From Longimicrobium sp. (GTDB lineage: Bacteria; Gemmatimonadota; Gemmatimonadetes; Longimicrobiales; Longimicrobiaceae), in assembly GCA_036389135.1 (NCBI GenBank), contig DASVQP010000104.1, positions 1 through 64,000 on the forward strand: a stretch of 64,000 bases of DNA, written 5' to 3'. A program made the translations under genes and the position numbers. A model generated the notes under the pieces. It had not been told where the DNA came from, did not search any database, and worked only from the letters and a program-made list of their open reading frames with translations. Positions 24,121 to 33,069 of the stretch are shown in pieces. The first letter of the stretch is position 1. Each line of letters begins with the position of its first letter.

Positions 24121-24503
24121 AGCTCGCCTCTGTCCTGCTGGTGGAAGACAGCGAGCCGATCCGCACCGCCTTCACCATCCTCCTGGAAGAGACCGGCTAC
24201 CGCGTGCACTCGGCCGAGGACGGCCACGAAGCCGTCCGCACCGCCACCGAGCACGCGCCGGACCTGGTGCTCCTGGACATGGGCCTCCCCGGGATGGACG
24301 GCCTGGACGTCGTTCGCGCCCTCAAGGCCCAGCCCGTCACCGCCGAGATCCCCGTAATTGCCCTCACCGGCCGCGACGACGCGGGGAGCCGCCGGGCGTG
24401 CATGGAAGCCGGCTGCGCGGAGTACATCCTGAAGCCGATCAACACGCACACCCTCCTCCGCACCATCGAGCGCCACCTCCGCACCGCGCCGGAGAAGGGG
24501 TAG
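24117..24503 (+). CDS. Single-domain response regulator (CheY-like receiver)
   Basis: A 128-residue receiver domain with no output domain. Phospho-acceptor D54 sits in [12 protein letters not shown], the acidic pair in VEDSEP, T84 in ALTGRDD and K106 in YILKPIN. The GTG start at 24117 is preceded by GGGGAG and overlaps the kinase stop, indicating a cognate pair. It must signal by protein contact, either as a phosphorelay intermediate or by regulating another protein. Confidence 0.9.
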   Translation: MKLASVLLVEDSEPIRTAFTILLEETGYRVHSAEDGHEAVRTATEHAPDLVLLDMGLPGMDGLDVVRALKAQPVTAEIPVIALTGRDDAGSRRACMEAGCAEYILKPINTHTLLRTIERHLRTAPEKG

Positions 24504-24529
24504 CCCCCCCCACCCCCAGTGTCGCTCCG

Positions 24530-24960
24530 CGACGCATCCCCTTCCCCCAAAACTGCTTGGGGGAGGGGGGATTTGCATGCATCGGTGCGGAATCGCGCAC
24601 ATCCTGTGGGGGCGCGATTCATCGCGCCCGTGCCTGCCCCCGCGCAGGCGCCGGCCACCCGGCCGTCGCACACGTCGGCGCAATCGCGGAGGACGGAGTA
24701 GCGAAAGGCACGGGCAGCCACGCGGGGCGGCCCCTACCCGGTTTGGTCTGAAGAGCGGACACAGAGACGGGGCAAGGGTGGGCAGACACGCAGGTCTGCC
24801 CCTACCAGTTCGGGTATGTGGCGCGGTGGTCGAGGTGGGGGAGAGAGTGGGCGCGATAAATCGCGCCCCTACCAGATCCGTGCGGCCCGCGCCGAATTCT
24901 CCCCCTCACCCGCCCTGCGCCCCCGCAGGCGGGGGAGGGGGTCGGGGGGAGGGGGCACTC
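24530..24960. repeat. Mosaic repeat island 4 (largest)
   Basis: The convergent gap 24504-25033 contains no gene. Units in order: CCCCCAAAACTGCTTGGGGG hairpin (about 24543), GGGCGCGATTCATCGCGCCC (about 24610), the GGCAGCCACGCGGGGCGGCC unit (about 24714), GGGCAGACACGCAGGTCTGC (about 24780), GGGCGCGATAAATCGCGCCC (about 24850) and CTCACCCGCCCTGCGCCCCC (about 24903). Confidence 0.85.
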
Positions 24961-25033
24961 TGCGCGGCTCAAAAACCCGCCGACCCGAGAGGGGGCAGGC
25001 GAGTGTAACGAGCCGGGGGTGAGGGCCCGCCCC

Positions 25034-26338
25034 TCACATCCCCGACGGAAACGTATCCGCCGGCTCCCGGTCCTCGCGCGGCTCCAGGTGCAGCGGGCGC
25101 AGCGCGGTGGAGCGATCGATGTAGAGCATGGCGTCGTAGCGGTACGGCATCACGGTGGAGACGTAGTTGCCGAAGCGCTCCGCCTGCGGGTTGTAGACCA
25201 CGCCGATGGCCCGGTGTCCGCGCGGGTCCAGGCCTCCCTCCGCTTCGTCCAGATCTTCCACCATCACCAGCTTGTCCTCGGCGCCAGCGTCGTGGAAGAT
25301 GCGCTCCCAGCTCCCCTCGCGCGCCTCGGGCACGAGCATGCGCTGCATGGGCGCGCCCCACTGCTGGCCCGCGATCACCGAGCCGGCGTACGACGAGAAG
25401 CCGGCGATCACCACCTGCTCGCCCCACCGCTCGCGCGCGAGCTGCCCCACGTTGACCATTCCGGCGCGCGCCATGTCCGTCGCGCGGGCGTCGCCCACGT
25501 GCGTGTTGTGCTCCCACACGATGGCCTTGGAGCCGGGGCCGTGGTGCTCCAGCAGGCGCTCCAGCGTCTCGATCATGTGGGTGTCGCGCACGTTCCACGA
25601 CGCCGAGCCGCCGCGCACCATGGTGCGGTAGTAGCGCTCCGCGTTCAGCGCCACCAGCGCGTTCTGCTCGGCGTTGAAGAACGCCTCGCGCCCCTCCTCC
25701 TCGTAGTTCGGCCCCTTTGCCCGCATCTCGCCGAGGATCTGCACCACCTCGTCTTCGCAGTCGGTGGGGACGAGGGCGGTCGCCATCGCGTACTCCTGCA
25801 CGTCCTGCTGGTAGGGGTCGAAGCAGCCGTACGAGCCGCGCGCGCGGGCGGCGAGCTGCGGGTCCACCTTTTCGAGGTAGCGCGTGACGACGTCCATCGA
25901 GTCCCACAGCGAGTACACGTCCAGGCCGTAGAAGCCGACGCGCCGCTCCTCGGGGACGCTGGCGTTGTGGGAGCGCATCCATTCCGCCAGCGCCACCACC
26001 TCCTCGTTCGCCCACATCCAGGTTGGCCAGCGGGAGAAGGCGTGCAGCACCTCGCGCGCGGTGGCGCCGCCGGCGGGCAGCCCCTTGGCGTAGCGGTTGA
26101 CCAGGTAGCAGTCCGGCCAGTCGCCCTCGACGGCGATGAAGTGGAAGCCCTTCTCCTCCACCAGGCGCCGGCTGATGCGGTGGCGCCAGGTGTAGAACTC
26201 CGAGGTGCCGTGCGACGCCTCGCCCAGCAGCACGACGCGTGCGTCGCCGATGCGCTCCATCAGCGGGTCCAGATCCGCGTCGTCGCGGAGCGGGCGGGCG
26301 TGGCGCCCCACCGCGTCGACCAGAGCCTGCGTGGACAT
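25034..26338 (-). CDS. Erythromycin esterase family protein
   Basis: Member of the Ere/PF05139 family, hydrolases that include macrolide-lactone esterases but also many of unknown substrate. Motifs: VVLLGEASHGTSEFYTWR, FIAVEGDWPDC and IVWEHNTHVGDAR, which carry the conserved catalytic histidine and glutamate residues of the family. There is no signal peptide. The ATG at 26338 with AGGAG 9 bases upstream gives 434 residues. The downstream half has a long helical insert. It follows the alpha-glucosidase gene by 59 bp on the same strand. Macrolide resistance should not be assumed from family membership. Confidence 0.85.
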   Translation of the reverse strand: MSTQALVDAVGRHARPLRDDADLDPLMERIGDARVVLLGEASHGTSEFYTWRHRISRRLVEEKGFHFIAVEGDWPDCYLVNRYAKGLPAGGATAREVLHAFSRWPTWMWANEEVVALAEWMRSHNASVPEERRVGFYGLDVYSLWDSMDVVTRYLEKVDPQLAARARGSYGCFDPYQQDVQEYAMATALVPTDCEDEVVQILGEMRAKGPNYEEEGREAFFNAEQNALVALNAERYYRTMVRGGSASWNVRDTHMIETLERLLEHHGPGSKAIVWEHNTHVGDARATDMARAGMVNVGQLARERWGEQVVIAGFSSYAGSVIAGQQWGAPMQRMLVPEAREGSWERIFHDAGAEDKLVMVEDLDEAEGGLDPRGHRAIGVVYNPQAERFGNYVSTVMPYRYDAMLYIDRSTALRPLHLEPREDREPADTFPSGM

Positions 26339-26397
26339 TCGTTCTCGCTCCTCCCCCGGGTTCGTGGCTATGAACGGGGCGCGCCGGTGCGCAGGTT

Positions 26398-28053
26398 CTA
26401 CGCCCGGAGCCGCACAGCCAATCCCTCGTCCCCGCGCAGCTCCAGGGCGCCGCTTACCGCCCTCCCGTCCGCGTTCGGGTGCGTGGATACCGCGATCTCG
26501 CCCGACCACTCGCCCGCGAGGCGCGCCGGTGCGGGGCCCAGGTTGAGCGCCACCAGGAACCGCGCGCCACCTCCCGAGCGGATGTACGCCAGCACGTCCC
26601 CTTCCGCGTCCACCGGCGTCCAGCCGCCCAGGGAGAGCGCGGGCTCGGCGCGGCGCAACGCGATCAGACGGCGGTGGAGGGAGAGGAGCGACGCCGGGTC
26701 GCCGCGCTGGGCTTCGACGTTGATCCGCGCGAAGTCGCCCAGCGGAAGCCACGGCTCCCCCGTCGTGAAACCGGCGCCGGGCGATGCGTCCCACTGCATG
26801 GGGGTGCGCTCCGGGTCACGGCCGAGGCCCTGGCCCGGGAGGTTCTTCTCCCACGGATCCTGCACCCGCTCGGGCGGAATGGGCACGTCGCGCATCCCGA
26901 TCTCGTCGCCGTAGTACAGCGTGGGGGTGCCGCGCAGGGTGAGGAGCAGCATCGCCGCGACGCGCGCCTGCGCCGGGCCCACGCGGCTGGCGATGCGGTG
27001 GCGGTCGTGGTTCCCCAGGACCCAGTTGGGCCACCCGCCGGAAGGCAGGAGCGCCTCGTAGCGCCGTATGGCCGCGTCGATGGTGCGCGCGTCCCACGGC
27101 AGCTTGATGAGCTGGAAGTTGTAGGGGAAGTGGCAGCCGCCGCCGTCGCGCCCGTAATACGGCATCAGCCGCTCGATGGCGTTGTAGATCTCGCCGATCA
27201 GCACGCGGTCGGGATACGCGTCGGTCACGCGGCGCATGCGGGCGATCACCTCGTGCACCTCCGGCCGGTCGCCGGAGAGAATGCGCAGATAGGCGTCGTA
27301 CGGGTCGTCCTCGCCGGGGCGGTAGTCGGGGTTGGGCGGGTCGTCGCGGAGCGCCTCGTCCTTGATGACCTTCTGGACAGCGTCCACGCGCACGCCATCC
27401 ACGCCGCGCTCCATCCAGAAGCGGATCACCTCCAGCATCTCCGCTTCCACCCGCGGGTTGCGCCAGTTTAGGTCCGGCTGCTCGCGGAGGAACGAGTGCA
27501 GGTAGTACTGCCCCGTGGCCTCGTCCAGCGTCCACGCGCTCCCGCCAAACGCGCTCTGCCAATTGTTGGGCACACCGCCGTCCGGCGCCGGATCGCGCCA
27601 GATGTACCAGTCGCGCCTGGGATCGTCGCGGGAGCGGCGCGATTCCGCGAACCACGGGTGCTGGTCCGAGGTGTGGTTGGGAATGTAGTCGAGGATCACG
27701 CGCAGGCCGCGCGCGTGCGCCGCCGCCACCAGCGCGTCGAAGTCGTCCAGCGTCCCGAAGCGGGGATCGACGCCGCGGTGGTCAGTCACGTCGTAGCCGA
27801 AGTCCACCATCGGCGACGGGTAAAAGGGCGAGATCCACGTCGCGTCCACCCCGAGCCACGCCAGGTAGTCGAGCCGCGCCTCGATCCCCGGCAGGTCCCC
27901 CACCCCGTCGCCGTTCGTGTCCTGGTACGAGCGCGGGTAGATCTGGTAGATGACGCCGTGCTTCCACCAGGGATGCTCGCCGCTCCCCTGCACCCCCGTC
28001 CCCGCCGACTCCTGCGGATCGCCGCCGGCGCCGTCCATCCGTCCGTCCCCCAC
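26398..28053 (-). CDS. Alpha-glucosidase (GH13)
   Basis: Cytosolic alpha-amylase-family enzyme cutting glucose from alpha-linked oligosaccharides. WWKHGVIYQIYPRSYQDTNG starts the barrel. DYIPNHTSDQHPWF, GVRVDAVQK (nucleophile D), VLIGEIYN (acid/base E) and VLGNHDRHR (transition-state D) are the four conserved regions; NHTSDQHPWF and GNHD fit maltase-type enzymes. I choose the GTG at 28053 because GGGAGG lies 5 bases upstream; an ATG at 28038 is possible. It has 551 residues. A beta-rich C-terminal domain follows from about 460. Probably transcribed with the downstream esterase-family gene. Confidence 0.9.
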   Translation of the reverse strand: MGDGRMDGAGGDPQESAGTGVQGSGEHPWWKHGVIYQIYPRSYQDTNGDGVGDLPGIEARLDYLAWLGVDATWISPFYPSPMVDFGYDVTDHRGVDPRFGTLDDFDALVAAAHARGLRVILDYIPNHTSDQHPWFAESRRSRDDPRRDWYIWRDPAPDGGVPNNWQSAFGGSAWTLDEATGQYYLHSFLREQPDLNWRNPRVEAEMLEVIRFWMERGVDGVRVDAVQKVIKDEALRDDPPNPDYRPGEDDPYDAYLRILSGDRPEVHEVIARMRRVTDAYPDRVLIGEIYNAIERLMPYYGRDGGGCHFPYNFQLIKLPWDARTIDAAIRRYEALLPSGGWPNWVLGNHDRHRIASRVGPAQARVAAMLLLTLRGTPTLYYGDEIGMRDVPIPPERVQDPWEKNLPGQGLGRDPERTPMQWDASPGAGFTTGEPWLPLGDFARINVEAQRGDPASLLSLHRRLIALRRAEPALSLGGWTPVDAEGDVLAYIRSGGGARFLVALNLGPAPARLAGEWSGEIAVSTHPNADGRAVSGALELRGDEGLAVRLRA

Positions 28054-28124
28054 ATCGCCCTCCCGTTCCGCGTGAGGCGGGGAGCGGGGGCAACCCGCGT
28101 GCCGTGCGGAACGATTAGGGAGTA

Positions 28125-28180
28125 GGGGACAGCGGGCAGAAACCGCCGGCCACAGGCGTTGTAGGCTAACCGCTGTCCCC
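28125..28180. other. Inverted repeat between divergent genes
   Basis: GGGGACAGCGG (28125-28135) and CCGCTGTCCCC (28170-28180) are exact inverted repeats, 34 bases apart. It lies in the 287-bp gap between the alpha-glucosidase gene and the small membrane-protein gene. It could be an RNA hairpin or an operator. No promoter consensus is obvious around it. Confidence 0.5.
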
Positions 28181-28340
28181 TGCACCCCGTCCCCTCGGTG
28201 ACCCGTGCAACCTCTCACGCGTCCACACCGTAGACCCCGAACGCCCCCGGTCCGCACACGCGGAACGGATCGCGGCACGGGGTTTATCTCCAGGCAACGG
28301 CGCGGTATGCGCCTGCACAGGATGCGCACAGGGATGTGGG

Positions 28341-28763
28341 ATGCGTGACTTGATCTTTGGAGTGACGGTCGGGCTGGCGCTGCTCTCGTCGGTCGTCGTC
28401 CTCTTCGACTACGTGCCGCGGGCCTGGAGCGGGTTCCGGCGGCGGCGGGCGAGGCGGGGCGGCGCGTGGGGCGTGGTGCTGAACCGCGAGGGCGCGGTGC
28501 TCGGCACCTACCTCGACCCCTTTGGCCATCCCTGGCGCTCGCCGCGCATCCACGGCGCGGACTCGCCCTGGGTGAGCGCCCCGCCGCACGAGAAGGCGTG
28601 GGCGTGGGAAGGCTTCGGCGCCACCGAGGAGGAGGCCCGCCTCGCCGCCAACCGCCTGCGCCGCCGGCACCTGCAGCTCCTGGGGCTGCTCGACGAGCCG
28701 GACGAGGGGGAGGAGGGCGGCTCCTTTCTGCTCCCGGTACCCTTTGCCCCCCCGCTGGACTGA
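28341..28763 (+). CDS. Small hypothetical protein with one N-terminal membrane helix
   Basis: A 140-residue protein starting at ATG 28341. Residues 4-24 (LIFGVTVGLALLSSVVVLFD) are a membrane anchor, followed by an arginine-rich patch (RRRRARRGG), so the rest is probably cytosolic. The soluble part has GVVLNREGAVLGTYLDPFG, a helix with EEARLAANRLRRRHLQLLG and an acidic linker. I recognise no family. The SGNH hydrolase gene starts 2 bp after its stop, so they form a pair. Confidence 0.7.
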   Translation: MRDLIFGVTVGLALLSSVVVLFDYVPRAWSGFRRRRARRGGAWGVVLNREGAVLGTYLDPFGHPWRSPRIHGADSPWVSAPPHEKAWAWEGFGATEEEARLAANRLRRRHLQLLGLLDEPDEGEEGGSFLLPVPFAPPLD

Positions 28764-28765
28764 CG

Positions 28766-29401
28766 ATGCCGCACCTGGTGTTGATGGGAGATTCGGTGTT
28801 CGACAACGCCGCCTACGTGCGCGGCGGGCCGGACGTGGTGCGGCAGGCGCGCGACCGGCTTGGTCCCGTCGGCTGGCAGGCGACGCTGGTGGCGGTCGAC
28901 GGCGCCGTGACGGAGGGCGTACGCCGCCAGATCGCCCGCATCCCGCCCGATGCCACGCATCTGGTTGTGAGCGCCGGCGGCAACGACGCGCTCGGCAGCG
29001 TGGACGTGCTCTACCGCGGCGCCCGCACCGTGGGCGCGGGCCTGGCGATGCTGGGCGACGTCGTGGCTCCCTTCGAAGCCCGCTACCGCACGATGCTTGG
29101 TGAGGTGCTCGCGCGCGGCCTTCCGACCGCGGTGTGCACCGTCTACAACCCGGTCTTCCCGGACCCGGAGGAGCGCCGCTACGCCGCCCTCGGTCTCGCC
29201 GTCTTCAACGACGCCATCCTGCGCGTCGCCTTGGAGGCGGGCGTCCCCGTCCTCGAGCTGCGCTCCATCTGCGGCTCCGACGAGGACTTCGCCAACCCCA
29301 TCGAGCCCTCGGTGATCGGCGGCGACAAAATGGTCTCCGCCATCGCCACGATGCTGGCGGAGCACGACTTCACCCGCAGGCGCACGGCGATCTTTGGCTG
29401 A
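28766..29401 (+). CDS. SGNH/GDSL-like hydrolase
   Basis: A 211-residue cytosolic hydrolase. LVLMGDSVFDNAAYVRGG is block I, with the serine after GD. VVSAGGNDALGS is block III (GxND). The usual block-V Asp-His motif is not obvious near the C-terminus. DFANPIEPSVIGGDKM has a position-like aspartate, but a clear DxxH is missing. It starts 2 bp after the small membrane-protein gene. The substrate is probably an acyl or phospho-ester. It could be a non-classical member in which the triad is completed differently. Confidence 0.8.
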   Translation: MPHLVLMGDSVFDNAAYVRGGPDVVRQARDRLGPVGWQATLVAVDGAVTEGVRRQIARIPPDATHLVVSAGGNDALGSVDVLYRGARTVGAGLAMLGDVVAPFEARYRTMLGEVLARGLPTAVCTVYNPVFPDPEERRYAALGLAVFNDAILRVALEAGVPVLELRSICGSDEDFANPIEPSVIGGDKMVSAIATMLAEHDFTRRRTAIFG

Positions 29402-29459
29402 TTCTCGCACCGGGAGAATTAGCTGGTGATCTTTGACACTCGGCAGAGATGGACCGCGC

Positions 29460-29514
29460 CGCCTCGCGCTCTATCGACTCTGAGGCGTGCCGACTACGGG
29501 TTCGAATCCTCGGC
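29460..29514 (+). other. tRNA-like fragment at the edge of a lower-G+C stretch
   Basis: GGGTTCGAATCC (29498-29509) is a typical T-loop core, enclosed by GCCGA (29489) and TCGGC (ends 29514). Just upstream, CGCCTC/GAGGCG forms a second 6-bp stem with a 16-base loop. No matching 5' acceptor strand or D-arm is visible, so this is not an intact tRNA. It is most simply a decayed or truncated tRNA, such as is left where an element integrates. Confidence 0.35.
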
Positions 29515-29545
29515 GGGATGATTTCTGCGCGTGACTGATAGAACG

Positions 29546-30307
29546 CTACAAGCTTGGCCGAAACCCAGCGCGTTCAAGCACGGCGAGAGCCGTATGGAAC
29601 TGGATCAATGCATCGGCCATGAAGGCTTCCTCCGCCCCGTACAACTCTGCCATAAGCAATATTGCTTCACGTGTGCTCTCCAACAGCAACCACACGTGGA
29701 GTTCATAGAGCGAGCTTGCGGTCTGCTCAACGTATCTTGGCACAAAGCTCGATCCGATCGCCTGGTTGGTTTGCTGAACCTGGAGCAGTTCCGCGATCAG
29801 AGCTGGATTTGATGGGTGCGCGATCTTGTTCAGGTCACCATAGAAATGTTGGCTTCCTTCCGGGGCGTGCCGGACCTGGGGGGTTTGTCCCGGTTTTGCG
29901 GCACCAGCCTTCGTCTCGCGAATCCGTGTGAGAATTTCGTAGTCCTGTTTCAGGACGGCGGCGGCTTTGATATACTGACCTTCTGAAATCAACGTCTCAG
30001 TAACCCCTATACCCTGAACGAAGCTCGCCACGAGCAGAATACGATCGCTGCGCCCTTGATTCGTGGAGCCTGGGACGCCACTCTTCGCCGCCAGCAGTTT
30101 CGCCAGGGTCGCGGTCAGCAGGAGCCGCGCATCCCTCCACTCCTGCTTATAGCCTCGCTTCGATCGCTCCCGGATTTCTGAAGCAGCTTCTAAGACCTGC
30201 GCTTCCAGCAGGAGCCCACCCTCCATGAAGTCGGAGAATAGCTGTCCGTCGCGAAGAACTGGACCCTCCACGCCGCCCCCTTTCTCTTTGAAGGTCTTGA
30301 CTGCCAC
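29546..30307 (-). CDS. Hypothetical helical protein in a lower-G+C region
   Basis: A 253-residue protein with a GTG start at 30307. It is mostly helical: LLEAQVLEAASEIRERSKRG, DARLLLTATLAKLLAAKSG and ILLVASFVQGIGVTETLISE. A conserved-looking HFYGDLNKIAHPSNP segment recalls the histidine motif of some HEPN-like or DUF5677-like proteins, but I cannot confirm a family. The base composition and codon use are visibly poorer in G and C than the neighbours, suggesting transfer. There is no signal peptide or membrane span. Confidence 0.65.
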   Translation of the reverse strand: MAVKTFKEKGGGVEGPVLRDGQLFSDFMEGGLLLEAQVLEAASEIRERSKRGYKQEWRDARLLLTATLAKLLAAKSGVPGSTNQGRSDRILLVASFVQGIGVTETLISEGQYIKAAAVLKQDYEILTRIRETKAGAAKPGQTPQVRHAPEGSQHFYGDLNKIAHPSNPALIAELLQVQQTNQAIGSSFVPRYVEQTASSLYELHVWLLLESTREAILLMAELYGAEEAFMADALIQFHTALAVLERAGFRPSL

Positions 30308-30530
30308 GACTGTGCTGCGGGCCTACGAGGACCGCCGCCCGTGAGGTGCCGTACGATCCCGATCGGCCGACGGGGAACTACGCGCCGACCCACTACGCAC
30401 CGTCCGTTCCTCCTACTGCACAGTGGGTAGTCCGAAACATCTTTGAGGCTAAACCGCGCTGAACGCGGGCGGGTTTGCTCCTTGCGCCAGGGGCGGAGCG
30501 TCAACCGTGATCCCTCGAACCCAGCGGCCG

Positions 30531-30617
30531 ATGCATACTCGCAAGATCTATCGCCTGGCACTCCTCGCGGCCATCGCTTTCCTTCCGGGCTGCCTGGTCT
30601 TCACCTGCGGCGGTTGA
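30531..30617 (+). CDS. 28-residue mini-lipoprotein
   Basis: ATG at 30531 encodes MHTRKIYRLALLAAIAFLPG followed by CLVFTCGG and TGA at 30615-30617. Basic residues, a hydrophobic core and the lipobox FLPGC are a complete lipoprotein signal, leaving a mature peptide of only eight residues beginning with cysteine. A strong terminator hairpin follows after 24 bp. No clear Shine-Dalgarno sequence is visible. It resembles small lysis or entericidin-type lipoproteins in layout only. Confidence 0.45.
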   Translation: MHTRKIYRLALLAAIAFLPGCLVFTCGG

Positions 30618-30641
30618 TCGTCGCTCCGCCGTGGAAGCGCA

Positions 30642-30679
30642 AAGAGGCCGGTGCGAGCCAACGCTCGCACCGGCCTCTT
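30642..30679. terminator. Bidirectional terminator hairpin
   Basis: AAGAGGCCGGTGCGAGC pairs exactly with GCTCGCACCGGCCTCTT around CAAC. AAA precedes and TTCG-TTTG follows. It separates the mini-lipoprotein ORF from the convergent engB gene and could serve both. Confidence 0.85.
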
Positions 30680-30694
30680 CGTTTGCGCCCCGCA

Positions 30695-31357
30695 TCACTC
30701 TTCCGTCTCTTCCTCCTCGACGCGGTCGCCCCCCGCCTCGCCCTCTGCATCCGGGAAGAGCAGCGAGGCGAGCGTCTCCAGCAACTCGTCGCGGCCCGTC
30801 CCCTTGGTGGCGGAGAAGAGGATCACCTGGTCCGCATCCACCCCGAGCGTCTGGATCGCTTTGGGGATAAGTTTCCCCTTCTCACGACTGTTGAGCTTGT
30901 CGACCTTGGTGAGCACAAACAGCACGGGGATGCCGAGCTCGGCCAGGTAGTCGACGGAGCGCACGTCGTCCTCGCTGGGCCCGTTCCGCACGTCCACCAG
31001 CTGCACGACACCGCGCAAATCCGGATTGTGCGTGAGGAAGGCGTGGATCAGCGGCCTCCACTTCTCGCGCAGCCCCTGCGGCACCTTGGCGTACCCGTAC
31101 CCCGGCAGGTCCACGAGCACGAAGTCACCCAGGTCCGACCGCACCTGGTAGAAGTTGATCTCCTGCGTCTTCCCCGGTTCCGCCGACACGCGCGCGATCG
31201 CCGTCCGCGTCCTCCCCAGCAGCCGGTTGATCAGCGACGACTTCCCCACGTTCGACCGCCCCGCGAACGCCACCTGCAAAGCACCAACGGCAATCTCCGG
31301 TGGCGCCTGCCCGATCTGCCCGATGGCACCCGCGAACTCCACTGACAAGATTCTCAT
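30695..31357 (-). CDS. engB: Ribosome-assembly GTPase EngB/YsxC
   Basis: Essential small GTPase for 50S subunit assembly. GTP-binding motifs: FAGRSNVGKSSLINRL (G1), DLPGYGYAKVP (G3), LTKVDKLN (G4) and FSATKGTG (G5). GKTQEINFYQV is the YsxC-specific switch. The ATG at 31357 gives 220 residues, slightly longer than usual because of an acidic tail (EAGGDRVEEEETEE). Longer upstream readings come from repeat DNA. Confidence 0.95.
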   Translation of the reverse strand: MRILSVEFAGAIGQIGQAPPEIAVGALQVAFAGRSNVGKSSLINRLLGRTRTAIARVSAEPGKTQEINFYQVRSDLGDFVLVDLPGYGYAKVPQGLREKWRPLIHAFLTHNPDLRGVVQLVDVRNGPSEDDVRSVDYLAELGIPVLFVLTKVDKLNSREKGKLIPKAIQTLGVDADQVILFSATKGTGRDELLETLASLLFPDAEGEAGGDRVEEEETEE

Positions 31358-31433
31358 TGCACTTGATTCCGGGTGTGGCCCTGCCGTCGCGCAGGAGTGT
31401 GGCCCACCCGCAAGACGCGCGCAAGGCGTGGAG

Positions 31434-31735
31434 CCCTCACCCGGCAGCTTACAGCTGCCGCCCTCTCCCACAAACCGCCGTGGGAGAGGGGATTTTGGGC
31501 GGCGCGTCGGGCCGGCGGCGGTGCGGCGTCGGGCACGGGCGGCCACGCGGAGACCCGCGCCGCCCGCAGGGATCACGGATACGCCCCTCTCCCAGCAGTT
31601 TGGGAGAGGGGCGGCGAGGAACGAGCGGGGTGAGGGCCCGCGATGCCGTCAGCCCGCGCCAATGCATGCCAATCGCCCCTCCCCCTGGTAGTTGTTGGGG
31701 GAGGGGCCGCGAGGTGACGAGCGGGGGAGGGGGCC
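31434..31735. repeat. Mosaic repeat island 5
   Basis: Between engB and clpX. CAGCTTACAGCTG and CCCTCTCCCACAAACCGCCG with GTGGGAGAGGG (31452-31494) repeat almost exactly at 44538-44588. CCCCTCTCCCAGCAGTTTGG (about 31585) and the CCCCTCCCCCTGGTAGTTGT hairpin (about 31678) match islands 1, 2 and 7. The 392-bp gap has no credible gene. Confidence 0.8.
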
Positions 31736-31749
31736 CGCGGGGCCCGCGC

Positions 31750-32991
31750 TCAAGCTTCTTTCTTCCGCCTCGGCTCCGCCGACAGGATCAGCAGCGGCGG
31801 CACGCTGTCCGTGACGCACTCGGGCGTGACCACTACCTCTCGCACGTCCTGGCGGCTCGGGATGTCGAACATGATGTCGCGCATCAGGTTCTCGATCACG
31901 GCGCGCAGGCCGCGGGCGCCGGTGCCGCGCTCGATCGCCTGCTTGGCGATGGCGCGGATGGCGCCCGGGTCGAAGGTGATCCCCACCCCGTCCATCTGGA
32001 ACACCTTCTGGTACTGCTTCACCAGGGCGTTCTTGGGCTCGGTGAGGATGCGCACCAGGGCGCCCTCGTCCAGGTTGTCCAGCGTCACCGAGACGGGAAG
32101 GCGGCCCACCAGCTCCGGGATCAGGCCGAAGCGCAGCAGGTCCTCCGGCTCCACCTCGTCGAACAGGTTGCTGGGGCCGATCCGCTTCACGTCGTCTACA
32201 CCGCCGAAGCCGATCTGCCGCTTCCCCGTGCGCGCCTCGATGATCTTTTCGAGACCGTCGAAGGCGCCGCCGCAGATGAAGAGGATGTGGCGCGTGTTGA
32301 TCTGGATGTACTCCTGCTGCGGATGCTTGCGCCCGCCCTGCGGCGGCACCGAGGCGGTGGTACCCTCCAGGATCTTGAGGAGCGCCTGCTGCACCCCCTC
32401 GCCGCTCACGTCGCGCGTGATCGACGGGTTCTCGCTCTTGCGGGCGATCTTGTCGATCTCGTCGATGTAGATGATCCCGCGCTCGCACTCCGCCACGTTG
32501 AAGTCCGCGGCCTGCAGCAGGCGGACCAGGATGTTCTCCACGTCCTCGCCCACGTACCCCGCCTCGGTGAGCGTGGTGGCATCGACGATGGTGAAGGGGA
32601 CGTGGAGGACGCGCGCCAGCGTCTGCGCCAGCAGCGTCTTGCCCACGCCCGTGGAGCCGATGAGGAGGATGTTGGACTTGTCCAGCTCCACCTCGTCCAT
32701 CACCCCGTGGTGGTTGACGCGCTTGTAGTGGTTGTAGACGGAGACGGCCAGCGCCTTCTTCGCGCGGTCCTGCCCCACTACGTACTGGTCCAGCACCTCC
32801 TTGATCTCTAGCGGCGTGGGGACCGGGGTGGCCGCGCTGGTGGCCTCCTTGATCTCCTCCTCGGCCAGGATCTCGTTGCACAGCGAGATGCACTCGTTGC
32901 AGATGTAGACCGAAGGCCCGGAGATGAAGCGCTTGACCGAGTCTTTGGACTTGCCGCAGAAGGAACAGCGGAGGTGCTTGTCACTAGGCAT
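31750..32991 (-). CDS. clpX: ATP-dependent Clp protease ATP-binding subunit ClpX
   Basis: AAA+ unfoldase that delivers substrates to ClpP. The N-terminal zinc finger has C9, C12, C31 and C34 (CSFC, CNEC). Walker A is GSTGVGKT, Walker B YIDEIDKI, sensor region [15 protein letters not shown], and GYVGEDVEN is the pore loop. It has 413 residues, standard. It is separated from clpP by 78 bp that hold a strong hairpin, so its expression may be attenuated relative to clpP. Confidence 0.97.
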   Translation of the reverse strand: MPSDKHLRCSFCGKSKDSVKRFISGPSVYICNECISLCNEILAEEEIKEATSAATPVPTPLEIKEVLDQYVVGQDRAKKALAVSVYNHYKRVNHHGVMDEVELDKSNILLIGSTGVGKTLLAQTLARVLHVPFTIVDATTLTEAGYVGEDVENILVRLLQAADFNVAECERGIIYIDEIDKIARKSENPSITRDVSGEGVQQALLKILEGTTASVPPQGGRKHPQQEYIQINTRHILFICGGAFDGLEKIIEARTGKRQIGFGGVDDVKRIGPSNLFDEVEPEDLLRFGLIPELVGRLPVSVTLDNLDEGALVRILTEPKNALVKQYQKVFQMDGVGITFDPGAIRAIAKQAIERGTGARGLRAVIENLMRDIMFDIPSRQDVREVVVTPECVTDSVPPLLILSAEPRRKKEA

Positions 32992-33029
32992 GGTGGCCGG
33001 GAACGCGGGTGGTTCGAAGTTCCATACGG

Positions 33030-33057
33030 CCCCCGCCGCCGTTCAGGGCGGCGGGGG
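33030..33057. terminator. Hairpin between clpP and clpX
   Basis: CCCCCGCCGCC and GGCGGCGGGGG form an 11-bp stem around GTTCAG. There is no T-tract in either direction, so it is more likely an attenuating or mRNA-processing structure than a complete terminator. Confidence 0.6.
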
Positions 33058-33069
33058 CGAGAGACCGAA

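Noticed and set aside
25034-26338. Claim of macrolide resistance from the Ere-family gene
   Set aside because: Family membership alone does not show macrolide hydrolysis, and no resistance context is present.
29440-29520. Complete tRNA gene
   Set aside because: Only a T-arm-like part is convincing. No matching acceptor strand, D-arm or anticodon arm of normal loop size exists.
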